Positions 27,695-36,711 of a stretch of DNA of 64,000 nucleotides are shown here, in pieces. The DNA comes from Thalassospira sp. ER-Se-21-Dark (GTDB lineage: Bacteria > Pseudomonadota > Alphaproteobacteria > Rhodospirillales > Thalassospiraceae), in assembly GCF_017922435.1 (NCBI RefSeq), contig NZ_VDEZ01000001.1:992001-1056000 (forward strand). The letters run 5' to 3'. The stretch's first letter is position 1; each line of letters opens with the position of its first letter. The notes below the pieces were generated by a model, which ran no database searches, was not told where the DNA came from, and saw only the letters and a program-made list of their open reading frames with translations. The translations under genes were made by a program, and so were the position numbers.

Positions 27695-27750
27695 TCCATC
27701 TTCCAAATAGGTTACGCCGCGCACAGGCAGCACGTTTGGAAGAAAAATGG

Positions 27751-27764
27751 ATACCGATCGGTAT
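27751..27764. promoter_or_regulatory. TetR-type operator upstream of the efflux operon
   Basis: ATACCGATCGGTAT is a perfect 14-bp palindrome 57 bases upstream of the adaptor start codon. The same half-sites (ATACC/GGTAT) recur at 28506-28519 in front of the tetR gene, which supports one shared regulator. Confidence 0.75.
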
Positions 27765-27829
27765 GTTTGCAAGTGAATTTAGAGAAAAAAGTGAACTATT
27801 TTCTCTAGACAACGAAATTTGCAGGGGAT

Positions 27830-28468
27830 TTAGGCGGCTGTTTCCGCACCTAAATCCCTGTATTTGCATTGCAAATTAAGGATTCGGCAGATGCCGTTGC
27901 GAATATCAGACCGAACGGTATCAAGATCGTTGAAAACCTGGCCATAGGTCAGCAAACCGTGAACATACTGGAAAATCAATCGCGCCAAAGTTGTGGCGTC
28001 GCCATCTTCACCCAGCATGCCCTCGCCTTTCAGGCCGCGCACCATGGATGCCAGATATTTGATCTGCTCTTCGGCAAGTTCGCGTGAACAGGCCTGGATC
28101 GGCTCATCTTCCGGACCGACCTGACCACCGGCGGTGAAGATCGGGCAGACACAGACTTCATTTTCACCAGGGACGGCATAGCGTTCCTGCTTGTTGCAAA
28201 TGAGCTCGATATAGCTGTTAAGCTGTTCAAGCGGCGGGACGTCCGGGGAAAAGATGGCGCGAAGCTCGTCCTTGCCCTTTTCCCAGTGATGGCGGGCCGC
28301 TGCGGCAAACAGCTCTGCCTTGCTGTCAAAGTGATGATAGAACGCACCCTTTGTTACCCCGGCATGCTTGCATACATCACTGACGCCAACGTCGTGGTAA
28401 CTGCGTGTCGCCAATAGCTCCATCGCCGTTTCAAGCAGCTTGATCCGGGTTTCTGTGGCGTTCCTCAT
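27830..28468 (-). CDS. TetR/AcrR family repressor of the adjacent efflux operon
   Basis: A 212-residue repressor. The N-terminal HTH (ELLATRSYHDVGVSDVCKHA and GVTKGAFYHHFDSKAELFAA, residues about 18-55) is a clear TetR signature. The C-terminal ligand domain has Cys residues in CNKQ and CVCPIF that could matter for sensing. It lies immediately upstream of, and on the same strand as, the adaptor-pump operon, separated by 135 bp containing an operator. Near-identical half-sites in its own promoter point to autoregulation. The inducer is unknown. Confidence 0.93.
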   Translation of the reverse strand: MRNATETRIKLLETAMELLATRSYHDVGVSDVCKHAGVTKGAFYHHFDSKAELFAAAARHHWEKGKDELRAIFSPDVPPLEQLNSYIELICNKQERYAVPGENEVCVCPIFTAGGQVGPEDEPIQACSRELAEEQIKYLASMVRGLKGEGMLGEDGDATTLARLIFQYVHGLLTYGQVFNDLDTVRSDIRNGICRILNLQCKYRDLGAETAA

Positions 28469-28498
28469 AACCTTAACCTGTTTTGTTTATATGCCTCA

Positions 28499-28526
28499 GA
28501 TATACATACCGGTTGGTATTTTTCAA
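28499..28526 (-). promoter_or_regulatory. tetR promoter with operator in the spacer
   Basis: On the minus strand TTGAAA (28526-28521) and TATATC (28504-28499) are 16 bases apart. The spacer holds ATACC-N4-GGTAT (28506-28519), the same half-sites as the operator ahead of the efflux genes. Binding there would block polymerase and give autorepression. Promoter elements are approximate matches. Confidence 0.6.
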
Positions 28527-28692
28527 GGAATACACCGGCAATATTTTGATCCCATCATATAATAATGGCAGCAGAATGACAGGATTTCCCATTAATTTCC
28601 GTGATCTAGCGCAAATCACGCTGCATCGCCTTTTTTGCCGTTAAGGCGGTATGTTTTCTCAACGACGCGCTATGAGCATAGGCCATTGATTG

Positions 28693-28728
28693 AAAATAAA
28701 AGAAGGGCGCCCGTTACAGGCGCCCTTC
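28693..28728 (-). terminator. Rho-independent terminator of the glutamate dehydrogenase gene
   Basis: GAAGGGCGCC and GGCGCCCTTC form a perfect ten-base stem with a seven-base loop (28702-28728), followed on the minus strand by TTTTATTTT. Confidence 0.9.
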
Positions 28729-28765
28729 CAGTTTTTAAAAACAAGGTCTTTCGACCTGTCAGACG

Positions 28766-31700
28766 TCAAGCCCCGATCAGGGCCCTAATCTGGCGGTTGG
28801 CCACCGTGATCATGGCAAGATCGATCTGACCGGCTGAACGCAGTTCATTGATCAGATCATCACAGCGTGCGCAGCCACGCTGACGATCTTGCACCCAGAT
28901 ATCGACAAGGTCGGAGCCGGACGAGCCTTTTTTGCCCGCAGCCAGAACCGAACGGGTCAGCTCGCGCTGATGACCGAACAGATCGTCGATCACTGCCGCC
29001 CGCGCCAGTTTCTGCCAATGGGTATCGGCTTCGATCGACTCGGCAGCTGATCGCATCAGGCCCAACTGGAAACGTGCCCCGACTGCGAAATAGGTGGCCG
29101 ACACTTCGATCACATCGCGACCGGTTGCCTCGGCGATACGAACCACGTCACAGATCGCCACCAACTGGGTCGCAGAGGCCACACGCCAGGCGAGGTCTTC
29201 TGGGACACCTTGGGCGACCAGCGATTTGGCCTTTTGTTCCAGCGCCTTGCGTGCAGCAGCATCCTCGGGGACGATTTCATCAAAGCTTTCGATCACCTTG
29301 GAAACCGCCGGGCGGAACATCTCGATCTTTGCGCCGACATTAAGCTCCTCGCAATTGCGCAGGAACCACTGGGTGACATCGTTTACCATGCGATTGATTT
29401 CGCGGAACATGCTGGTCTGAAGTTTCGCCAGCACGACGTTATCAAGCGCTTCGATGCCTTCCCACATTTCGCGCAGCCCAAAGACAGACCGCGTGATCAG
29501 ATAACCGCGCGACACATCAACCGCCGACATGCCGGTGGATTCCATCATGTCATGGACGAACGTGCCGCCGACCCGGTTGACCAGACTGTTGGTCGCCACG
29601 GTCGCAATGATTTCGCGTCTCAGACGGTGGTTTGAAATCGCGTTTGCGTATTTCTTGCGAAGCGGTGTCGGGAAATATCGCACCAGTTCTTCGACCAGAA
29701 CCGGATCATCGGGCAGGTCGGATTCAAGAATTTCGTCATAGAGCCACAGCTTTGCATAAGGCATCAGAACCGAGACTTCCGGACGGGTCAGGCCTTCATG
29801 CGCGTTGGCACGACGGGTGAGTTCCTCGTCATCGGGAAGGTATTCGATTTCCCGGTTCAGGCGCCCTTCGCGTTCGAGCATGCGGATCAAACGGACTTGT
29901 GCATCAAGAATATCGGCCTTTTCCGCATCGGCATTCGAGATGGCCTGGCTTTGCAGATAGTTATCACGCAGCACCAGTTCGCCGACTTCGTCGGTCATGT
30001 CGACAAGCAGCTTGTTGCGTTGCTTTTCGGTCATGTCGCCAGCCGCAACCACTTCGCCCACGAGGATCTTGATATTGACCTCGTGGTCCGAGCAGTTGAC
30101 ACCCGCCGCGTTATCAATCGCATCGGTGTTAAGACGACCACCGGCATGGGCGTATTCGATACGGCCCCGCTGGGTCGCACCAAGGTTTGCCCCCTCGCCA
30201 ATGACCTTTGCGTGGACTTCACGACCATTAATGCGGATGGCATCGTTGGCACGGTCACCGGCATCGGCGTCGGTTTCAAGACTGGACTTGATATAGGTCC
30301 CGATCCCGCCAAACCACAAAAGTTCGACATCGGATTTCAGGATGGCCTTCATCATATCAGCCGGGGTGACCTTGCCACTATCCAGCCCCAGAACCTTGCG
30401 GACCTCTGGTGACGGATCAAGGGTCTTGGCCTTGCGATCAAAGATGTCGCCACCCTTGGACAGGACTTTTTTGTCATAATCGGTCCAGCTTGAGCGCGGC
30501 ATGTCAAACAAGCGTTTGCGCTCAGCAAAGCTTTTGGCCGGGTCCGGGTCGGGATCGACAAAGATGTGCATGTGGTTGAAGGCCGCAACGAGTTTGATCT
30601 GCTCGGAGAGCAGCATGCCATTGCCAAACACGTCACCCGACATATCGCCAACACCCGCAACGGTAAACGGCGTGGTCTGGATATTCTTGCCCATTTCGCG
30701 GAAGTGACGTTTGACCGACTCCCACGCACCACGGGCAGTAATGCCCATTTTCTTGTGGTCATAGCCCTGTGAGCCGCCCGATGCGAAGGCATCATCAAGC
30801 CAGAAGCCATAATCACGGGCAACGCCATTGGCGATGTCCGAGAAGGTCGCCGTACCCTTGTCAGCAGCAACAACCAGATAGGGATCATCATCATCGAGAC
30901 GCACAACGCGTTTTGGCGGCACGATTTCACCGGCAACGATATTGTCGGTGATATCGAGCATCCCGCTCATCAGTGTCTTGTAGCAGGCAATGCCTTCCTC
31001 AAGGAATGCTTCACGCGTGCCATCGACCGGCGGACGTTTGACAACAAAGCCACCCTTGGAGCCGACCGGGACGATAACCGCATTCTTGACCATCTGGGCT
31101 TTGACCAGACCGAGGATTTCGGTACGGAAATCTTCCTGACGGTCTGACCAGCGAATACCGCCACGGGCCACCGGACCACCACGCAGGTGGACGGCCTCAA
31201 CCCGCGGGGAATACACAAAGATTTCACGCCACGGACGTGGCAGTGGCAAATCTTCGATCACGGCCGAGTTGAATTTGACCGACAGATAGGACTTCGGATT
31301 TCCATCCGCATCATGCTGGAAGAAGTTGGTGCGAAGGGTCGACTGCACCAGATTGAGGAAGGCGCGCAAGATGCGGTCTTCATCCGGGTTCATCACGTCT
31401 TCGAGGCGGCTGATGATGTCAGCCTCAATCGCTGCGACCTCGTCACCCTTGGCCGGATCGCGATCCGGATCAAAGCGCGCAATAAACAGCGACACCAGAG
31501 CGGATGCCAGCGCCGGATTGTTGGCGAGCGTCTTGGCCATATAAGCCTGCGAGAAAGCCGATCCGGTCTGGCGGGTATAGCGGGCATAGGCCCGCAGGAT
31601 CACCACTTCGCGCCAATTCAGATTGCCCAGCAGCACAAGGCGGTTAAACGCATCATTTTCAACTTCGCCATGCCAGATGCGGACAAACAGTTCCTGGAAC

Positions 31701-33601
31701 TTGTTACGCACATCATGGAGGCTGAATTCGCCATCAACCTCGACGCCGAAATCATGAATGCGAACATCAATCCCGACATCACGCGGACTGACCGTGAAAG
31801 GATTTTCGGTAATGACCTTGAGCCCCATGTTTTCGAGCATCGGCAAAACATCGGACAGCGGTACTGGCGCACCAGGATTGTAGATCTTGAAACGCAGTTC
31901 ATTTTCGGCGGCTTCGATCGGGCGATAAAGATTTACCCGCAGGTCATTGGCATTAATGACCTCTTCGATGCGTTCGATATCAAGCTCTGCACTCTCGACC
32001 GTGAAGCGTTCACGATATTCCGTCGAGAAGCTTTCGCCATAGCGACGATGCAGCGCAAGACCACGTTCCTCACCCAGTTCACGTACAAGGACCTGACGCA
32101 GAGTATCGGACCAGTCACGGGCCACCTCGACCAGTTGGCGCTCGATATCAGCCACACTGTATTCGGGCAATTCACCGGGATTGGTTTTGACCAACAGGTG
32201 CAAACGCGCAAGCGGACTGTCGCCAATCAGGGTGTAGTGCGCCGTGACTTTGCCATCAAAGGCGTTTTCAATCACGGTCTGGAACTTCAGGCGCAGCTTG
32301 GTGGTAAAGCGATCGCGCGGGCAGAACAGCTGACAGGAGACAAACCGTTCAAACGCATCGCGGCGCACGAACAACGCAATGCGTTGACGTTCCTGCAGAT
32401 GCAGGATTCCCATGCAGGTGTGATAAAGATCGTCCAGATCGACCTGGAACAGCTCGTCACGCGGATAGGTTTCCAGAATGTTGACCAGCGCCTTGCCATC
32501 GTGACTTGCTGGCGGGAAACCGGCACGTTTGACGGTTTCAGCAAGCTTCATGCGCAGAAGCGGGATCAGACGTGGGGACAGGTTATAGGCGACCGAAGTA
32601 AACAGGCCGACAAACAGGTGCTGACCAACGACCTTGCCCTTGGCATCGAACTGTTTGACGACAATCGTATCAAGATGCACAGGACGGTGAACCGTCGATT
32701 GTTTGTTGGCCTTGGTCACCATCAGCAGGTTTGGCTTGGCGACGAAATCCTGCACCTCAGCCGAAAGGTTGCCAATCTGGCGCAACTCATCAAAGACGTG
32801 GGTTCCTTCGCGCGACAGAATGCCGAGCTGATTTTTGACCTCGACATCCACCGGGCCCTTTTTGCCAGCATTTTTAAAGCTGTATTCCCGATAACCAAGG
32901 AAGGTGAAGTGGTCATTGTGCAGCCATCCAAGGAAGTCCTGCACCTCGCGGCGGTCCTCGTCTGGCGCGCCTGCCTTGACATCGCCAATCTCATCAAGAA
33001 CTTCGGTGACCTTTTTAAGCATCGGCTGCCAGTCGCGCACAGCAAGTGCAACGTCGGTCAGACTGTTTTCAAGTGCGTCATGGACCTTGGCCAGAACGTC
33101 CTTGTCGGTCTGCTCGTCGATTTCGACATGCATGACAGATTCACGCGGATCGTTGGTTTCTTCAACGCTGGCAACACTTTGCAATTCACCCTTGTCATCA
33201 CGGGCAATGCGCATGATCGGGTGGATGACAAGATGCACGGTCAGATCAAGTTCATGCAGGGCGGCAGTCACCGAGTCCACCAGGAACGGCATATCCGTAT
33301 TGTTGATTTCGATCACCGTGTGATCAGACGTCCAGCCATGTTCTTCGAGATCGGGGTTATAGACCCGGATTTTGGCCGTATCGGCCGAGGGGCGCTTTTG
33401 CGCGAATTTGTAAAGTGTAAGTGCCGCGCCATAAAGCGAGTCGACCGAGCGACCCGCCATGTCGTCAGGCGGAACATCCTTATAAAAAAGGCGAACGAAT
33501 GCTTCTGCACCCTTCGCCGTTTCACCAGACATTCGTTGATGGATCTTTTCGACAACCTTGTCGATGACTTCCCGCTTTGGGTCGCCGTTTCGGGCTTTCA
33601 T
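28766..33601 (-). CDS. NAD-specific glutamate dehydrogenase, large GDH-180 class
   Basis: A 1611-residue enzyme that oxidatively deaminates glutamate to 2-oxoglutarate with NAD, mainly for catabolism. The N-terminal half holds ACT-like regulatory segments (for example VIEINNTDMPFLVDSVTAAL). The catalytic core (about residues 720-1230) has GGIRWSDRQEDFRTE, KNAVIVPVGSKGGFVVKRPP with the substrate-binding lysine, and VAGVGDMSGDVFGNGML. The length and order match the Streptomyces/Pseudomonas GdhB and Caulobacter GdhZ class. The ATG at 33601 follows AAGGGAAA; a 32-codon upstream extension exists but would read into the inverted-repeat element. It ends at a strong terminator. Confidence 0.95.
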   Translation of the reverse strand: MKARNGDPKREVIDKVVEKIHQRMSGETAKGAEAFVRLFYKDVPPDDMAGRSVDSLYGAALTLYKFAQKRPSADTAKIRVYNPDLEEHGWTSDHTVIEINNTDMPFLVDSVTAALHELDLTVHLVIHPIMRIARDDKGELQSVASVEETNDPRESVMHVEIDEQTDKDVLAKVHDALENSLTDVALAVRDWQPMLKKVTEVLDEIGDVKAGAPDEDRREVQDFLGWLHNDHFTFLGYREYSFKNAGKKGPVDVEVKNQLGILSREGTHVFDELRQIGNLSAEVQDFVAKPNLLMVTKANKQSTVHRPVHLDTIVVKQFDAKGKVVGQHLFVGLFTSVAYNLSPRLIPLLRMKLAETVKRAGFPPASHDGKALVNILETYPRDELFQVDLDDLYHTCMGILHLQERQRIALFVRRDAFERFVSCQLFCPRDRFTTKLRLKFQTVIENAFDGKVTAHYTLIGDSPLARLHLLVKTNPGELPEYSVADIERQLVEVARDWSDTLRQVLVRELGEERGLALHRRYGESFSTEYRERFTVESAELDIERIEEVINANDLRVNLYRPIEAAENELRFKIYNPGAPVPLSDVLPMLENMGLKVITENPFTVSPRDVGIDVRIHDFGVEVDGEFSLHDVRNKFQELFVRIWHGEVENDAFNRLVLLGNLNWREVVILRAYARYTRQTGSAFSQAYMAKTLANNPALASALVSLFIARFDPDRDPAKGDEVAAIEADIISRLEDVMNPDEDRILRAFLNLVQSTLRTNFFQHDADGNPKSYLSVKFNSAVIEDLPLPRPWREIFVYSPRVEAVHLRGGPVARGGIRWSDRQEDFRTEILGLVKAQMVKNAVIVPVGSKGGFVVKRPPVDGTREAFLEEGIACYKTLMSGMLDITDNIVAGEIVPPKRVVRLDDDDPYLVVAADKGTATFSDIANGVARDYGFWLDDAFASGGSQGYDHKKMGITARGAWESVKRHFREMGKNIQTTPFTVAGVGDMSGDVFGNGMLLSEQIKLVAAFNHMHIFVDPDPDPAKSFAERKRLFDMPRSSWTDYDKKVLSKGGDIFDRKAKTLDPSPEVRKVLGLDSGKVTPADMMKAILKSDVELLWFGGIGTYIKSSLETDADAGDRANDAIRINGREVHAKVIGEGANLGATQRGRIEYAHAGGRLNTDAIDNAAGVNCSDHEVNIKILVGEVVAAGDMTEKQRNKLLVDMTDEVGELVLRDNYLQSQAISNADAEKADILDAQVRLIRMLEREGRLNREIEYLPDDEELTRRANAHEGLTRPEVSVLMPYAKLWLYDEILESDLPDDPVLVEELVRYFPTPLRKKYANAISNHRLRREIIATVATNSLVNRVGGTFVHDMMESTGMSAVDVSRGYLITRSVFGLREMWEGIEALDNVVLAKLQTSMFREINRMVNDVTQWFLRNCEELNVGAKIEMFRPAVSKVIESFDEIVPEDAAARKALEQKAKSLVAQGVPEDLAWRVASATQLVAICDVVRIAEATGRDVIEVSATYFAVGARFQLGLMRSAAESIEADTHWQKLARAAVIDDLFGHQRELTRSVLAAGKKGSSGSDLVDIWVQDRQRGCARCDDLINELRSAGQIDLAMITVANRQIRALIGA

Positions 33602-33682
33602 GACCAATTTCCCTTTTTCCCGGCTCTGTTTACCAGAACCGAAACACCGATCTTTGCGACCGGTGCCACACACCACTGATTC

Positions 33683-33947
33683 AGGGTCTGAACCCAATTA
33701 AATGCTTAAAATGGTCGCGAAGCATTTGTGCGGATATTAGGAGCTTTACCGAAGAAAGGCTTGCTGCCTTTCAAGGTGAAACGACGCGATAGCCCGTGCA
33801 AATGCTTCCGATCCGAGTGACATCAGGACAACCTGCGACCTGCGTCGTCAACCTCCTTGCCCAGGGAGAACCCTGCGCTGCGGAGCTTTCCTAGCATGCC
33901 TTGCTTGTTCTGATGCCATTTCAAACATTTAGTTGGGGTCAGACCCT
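33683..33947. mobile_element. 265-bp MITE-like element with imperfect 32-bp terminal inverted repeats
   Basis: The left end 33683-33714 (AGGGTCTGAACCCAA...AAATGG) and the reverse complement of the right end 33916-33947 (AGGGTCTGACCCCAA...AAATGG) agree at 28 of 32 positions. The interior has a nested inverted repeat (GAAGCATTTG at 33719-33728, CAAATGCTTC at 33799-33808) and ACGACGC/GCGTCGT pairing (33781, 33842). No open frame is present. Termini of the GGGGTCAGACCC kind are known from REP-like repeats mobilised by Y1-type transposases, so a non-autonomous element or palindromic repeat is the best reading. No target duplication is evident. Confidence 0.6.
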
Positions 33948-34233
33948 TTCATTATTTGGGAAAGAAAGCAGGAATTTCCACCATAGACCCACCTGGAAAT
34001 CCCCTGTGTCCCTTCACGCTTACACATAACGGATCATCTGCCTAAAAACTATGCTTCTGCACAAAAAAAATTCATTTAACCAATAAGCTAGCCTTCGGTT
34101 GCCAGATCGTCGGTGGACATGAACTGTCACAGAATTTTGCACTTTTTTGCGGCGCAAAACCCGCTACACTTTGAAATACGCCCCGATTTGAGAATTTCTT
34201 CGCACTCGCACATGATCCGGAAGGGACCACAGC
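33948..34233. other. fabI leader region with a strong hairpin
   Basis: About 290 non-coding bases between the inverted-repeat element and fabI. CAGG-A-ATTTCCA (33969-33980) pairs with TGGAAAT-CC-CCTG (33994-34006) around a 13-base loop. Downstream the sequence becomes AT-rich, with no unambiguous promoter by eye. Confidence 0.5.
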
Positions 34234-34992
34234 ATGCTTGAAGGCAAAAAAGGGCTAATCGTCGGAATTGCCAATGAAATGTCCATCGCCTGGGGCTGTG
34301 CGCGCGTTTTCAAGCGCGAAGGTGCCGACATCGCGGTGACCTATTTGAACGTCAAGGCCAAACGCTTTGTCGAACCATTGGCCAACCAAATCAATGCCCC
34401 GATCTTCGTACCACTTGATGTCTGCAATGAGGCACAGGCAGACGCGCTGTTCGCCGAAATCGAACAGAAGTGGGGAAAACTTGATTTCGTGCTGCATTCG
34501 ATCGCCTTTGCCCCGGCAGATGACCTGCACGGTCGGGTAACCGATTGTTCACGCGACGGTTTTCTGGCGGCGATGGATATATCGTGCCATTCGTTTGCGA
34601 GGCTCGCCAAGCGGGCAGAGCCATTGATGCAGGGTGGCGGTGCGCTTTTGACCGTGACCTATATGGGATCGGAGCGCGTGATTGATCATTACGGCGTCAT
34701 GGGGCCGGTCAAGGCAGCCCTTGAAAGCACGACTCGCTATATGGCGGCCGAACTGGGCCCGAAAGGCATTCGCTGCCATGCAATTTCACCCGGGCCGCTT
34801 TTAACCCGCGCGGCTTCGGGGATTGCCGAATTTCAACACCTGATGGACCATGCCACCGACCGCGCGCCGTCCCGTCGCCTGGTGACAATTGATGAAATTG
34901 GCGAATTGGCCGCGTTTTTGGCCAGTGACCGGGCAAAATCATTGACCGGAGATGTGGTGCATATTGATGGTGGCTACAACATCATGGGCTGA
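34234..34992 (+). CDS. fabI: Enoyl-[acyl-carrier-protein] reductase, FabI family
   Basis: A 252-residue SDR enzyme that reduces trans-2-enoyl-ACP with NAD(P)H in fatty acid elongation. The cofactor motif is GLIVGIANEMSIAWG and the active site has Tyr143, Tyr153 and Lys160 (YMGSERVIDHYGVMGPVKAA), with the FabI spacing between the last two. Some positions differ from canonical FabI (for example SIAWGCA for SIAWGIA; Pro at 158). Together with its isolated location, this suggests it may be a second FabI paralogue, as found in rhizobia. GGAAGGGA precedes the ATG. Confidence 0.88.
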   Translation: MLEGKKGLIVGIANEMSIAWGCARVFKREGADIAVTYLNVKAKRFVEPLANQINAPIFVPLDVCNEAQADALFAEIEQKWGKLDFVLHSIAFAPADDLHGRVTDCSRDGFLAAMDISCHSFARLAKRAEPLMQGGGALLTVTYMGSERVIDHYGVMGPVKAALESTTRYMAAELGPKGIRCHAISPGPLLTRAASGIAEFQHLMDHATDRAPSRRLVTIDEIGELAAFLASDRAKSLTGDVVHIDGGYNIMG

Positions 34993-35013
34993 GCCAAGGG
35001 TTAGCATCGCTGG

Positions 35014-35655
35014 CTAGCGTCGCTTGATCGCGTCCTCGGCATTGGGGGCGACGCGCTTGATCTGGCGCGCCAATGCCAGTTTGGCTTCGGCATCCGGGTC
35101 GGGTGCGGCGGCAGCAAACAGATCGGGGACATCCCCGCCGTTGATTGCGATCATGTGGGCATCGGTTTCCGCCTGACTTTCGACCCGGCCATCGACCAGA
35201 TGGCAAAGATCAAACCCGGCATCTTTCAGGGCTGGCGCAATCAGAAGCGTGCGATGACAGTCCAGCGGGTCCTTCTCGGCACACATCAGGCAGATGCGAT
35301 ATTTTTCCGCCCCCGAAACCAGCCGCTCTATCCCCGATTTGAAATCAGGCCGATCTGCCATCAGGCCATAATCAAGTTGTCCATCAGGGTAAAGTTCCGG
35401 AACTTGCGGTTTTCCGCCCATCACATCGCCCATGAACACATAGGCAATACCGTTTTCCCGAAGGAACGGCCCGAAGCTGTCAGAGTCGAATGCTGTCCAA
35501 TAGCTTGATCGCTTGAAGGTCCGAATATCGGCGACCGCCGTGATGCCGTGGGCCTTGAAAAGCGTAAGCAGGCTTTCACGGTCATGGCCCGCATAGCCGA
35601 CTGTGTAAATCATGCGCCCTGATGACGTGGATTTTGTATTATTCGGATCAGACAT
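35014..35655 (-). CDS. DUF488 domain protein
   Basis: A protein of about 213 residues with the DUF488 hallmarks: MIYTVGYAGHDRESLLTLF at the domain start and LMCAEKDPLDCHR, the conserved Cys-containing motif, near residue 148. Biochemical function is unknown for the family. The start is uncertain. ATG 35655 (MSDPNNTKS) is used here, while ATG 35613 (MIYTVGYAGH) has AGGGCGC close upstream and is a realistic alternative. The frame extends even further, but that would overlap the tRNA-Gly. The C-terminal 40 residues are Ala-, Asp- and Pro-rich. Confidence 0.82.
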   Translation of the reverse strand: MSDPNNTKSTSSGRMIYTVGYAGHDRESLLTLFKAHGITAVADIRTFKRSSYWTAFDSDSFGPFLRENGIAYVFMGDVMGGKPQVPELYPDGQLDYGLMADRPDFKSGIERLVSGAEKYRICLMCAEKDPLDCHRTLLIAPALKDAGFDLCHLVDGRVESQAETDAHMIAINGGDVPDLFAAAAPDPDAEAKLALARQIKRVAPNAEDAIKRR

Positions 35656-35765
35656 CGAATAAGCACACGACAATTTGCACTTGCTTGCAAGCGCGAAACA
35701 GTCGACAGCCTTGGCCCAAATGCAAAAAGACCGCCCCGAAGGACGGCCTTTTAAAACTTTCATCA

Positions 35766-35840
35766 TGGAGCGGGCGAAGAGATTCGAACTCTCGACCCTA
35801 ACCTTGGCAAGGTTATGCTCTACCCCTGAGCTACGCCCGC
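35766..35840 (-). tRNA. tRNA-Gly (anticodon GCC)
   Basis: A 75-nt cloverleaf on the minus strand. The acceptor GCGGGCG pairs with CGCCCGC. The D arm is GCTC/GAGC, the anticodon stem TAACC/GGTTA encloses TTGCCAA (anticodon GCC), and the T loop is TTCGAAT. The discriminator is T, with an encoded CCA. It reads GGC and GGU. Confidence 0.97.
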
Positions 35841-36058
35841 GTTCATCAGATTGTTTCTGCCCCTGTGGAGCGGCGCGGATAATAGCCCAACAAAGAGCGA
35901 TTGCAACCCTTTTTTCTTTGAAATCGCGACATCAGGAATTTTGGCGGTTTTCCTTGACTTTAAGCGTCCCAATTGTCGAAATCCGACCCGATTTATGCAA
36001 ATTTGCGTCCGGTTTTGAACTTGGTTATCTTTTGGCGCACAGCCACAAGGGAAAGAGC

Positions 36059-36577
36059 ATGAGTGATCCATCAACCCCGCTTTTCGATCATCTGGCCAAA
36101 TTGGGTATCGAAACGAAAACACATGAACACGAACCGTTGTTTACGGTTGAGGATTCGCAGGCACTGCGTGGCGACCTGCCGGGGCTTCATTCCAAGAACC
36201 TGTTTGTCAAAGACAAGAAGGGCGCATTGTGGCTGGTCGTTGCCGAAGAAGAGACCGAAATCCGCATGAACCACCTGCACAAGCGGCTGGGATGCGCGCG
36301 CCTGTCGTTTGGCAAGCCGGAGCTTCTGATCGAAACGCTTGGCATAAAACCGGGGTCTGTCACCCCATTTGCGTTGCTCAATGATCGGGACCGCAAGGTC
36401 AACCTAGCCCTTGATGCCAAGCTTGCCAACGGGGATCTGTTGAACTTTCACCCCTTGCGAAATGACCGCACCACGACAATTTCCTCGGCAGACCTGTTAA
36501 CCTTCATCGGCTCACTTGGCTATGAGGCGATGATCATTGATTTTGATGCCGAACCCGCCGCGGCCGATGATAAATGA
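36059..36577 (+). CDS. Prolyl-tRNA deacylase-like editing protein (YbaK/ProXp family)
   Basis: A 172-residue free-standing editing domain (prolyl-tRNA synthetase associated domain). Features include FDHLAKLGIETKTHEHEPLFTVEDS at the N terminus, the lysine-bearing HSKNLFVKDKKGALWLV and the C-terminal NFHPLRNDRTTTIS, all typical of PrdX/ProXp-ala. Such enzymes hydrolyse Ala-tRNA(Pro) or related mischarged tRNAs in the cytosol. The frame is open for 128 codons upstream, but the ATG at 36059 has AAGGGAAAG and the upstream part crosses the tRNA-Gly. No operon partner is obvious. Confidence 0.92.
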   Translation: MSDPSTPLFDHLAKLGIETKTHEHEPLFTVEDSQALRGDLPGLHSKNLFVKDKKGALWLVVAEEETEIRMNHLHKRLGCARLSFGKPELLIETLGIKPGSVTPFALLNDRDRKVNLALDAKLANGDLLNFHPLRNDRTTTISSADLLTFIGSLGYEAMIIDFDAEPAAADDK

Positions 36578-36711
36578 ACCACGGACATCTGAGGTAAGCC
36601 CTTAAATCTTCTTATATTCAAGTATAAGTCACACGCAATATCACATGGCTGCCTCTTGTCGTCCGGGCATGGCGGTATCATCTAGAATTCAGAATTAGCG
36701 AGTGAACAATA

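Noticed and set aside
31187-33679. Very long open frame (830 codons) on the plus strand opposite the glutamate dehydrogenase gene
   Set aside because: It lies entirely antisense to an intact, well-recognised enzyme, has no ribosome binding site and no family resemblance. High third-position GC in the true frame produces such shadows.
33720-33915. Candidate 6S, RNase P, SRP or tmRNA gene within the inverted-repeat element
   Set aside because: Some stem and purine-rich patterns are suggestive, but the diagnostic conserved sequences of those RNAs are missing and the region lies between matching terminal repeats.
35656-36058. N-terminal extensions of the DUF488 and prolyl-tRNA editing genes
   Set aside because: Both would cross or abut the tRNA-Gly gene and lack supporting ribosome binding sites.
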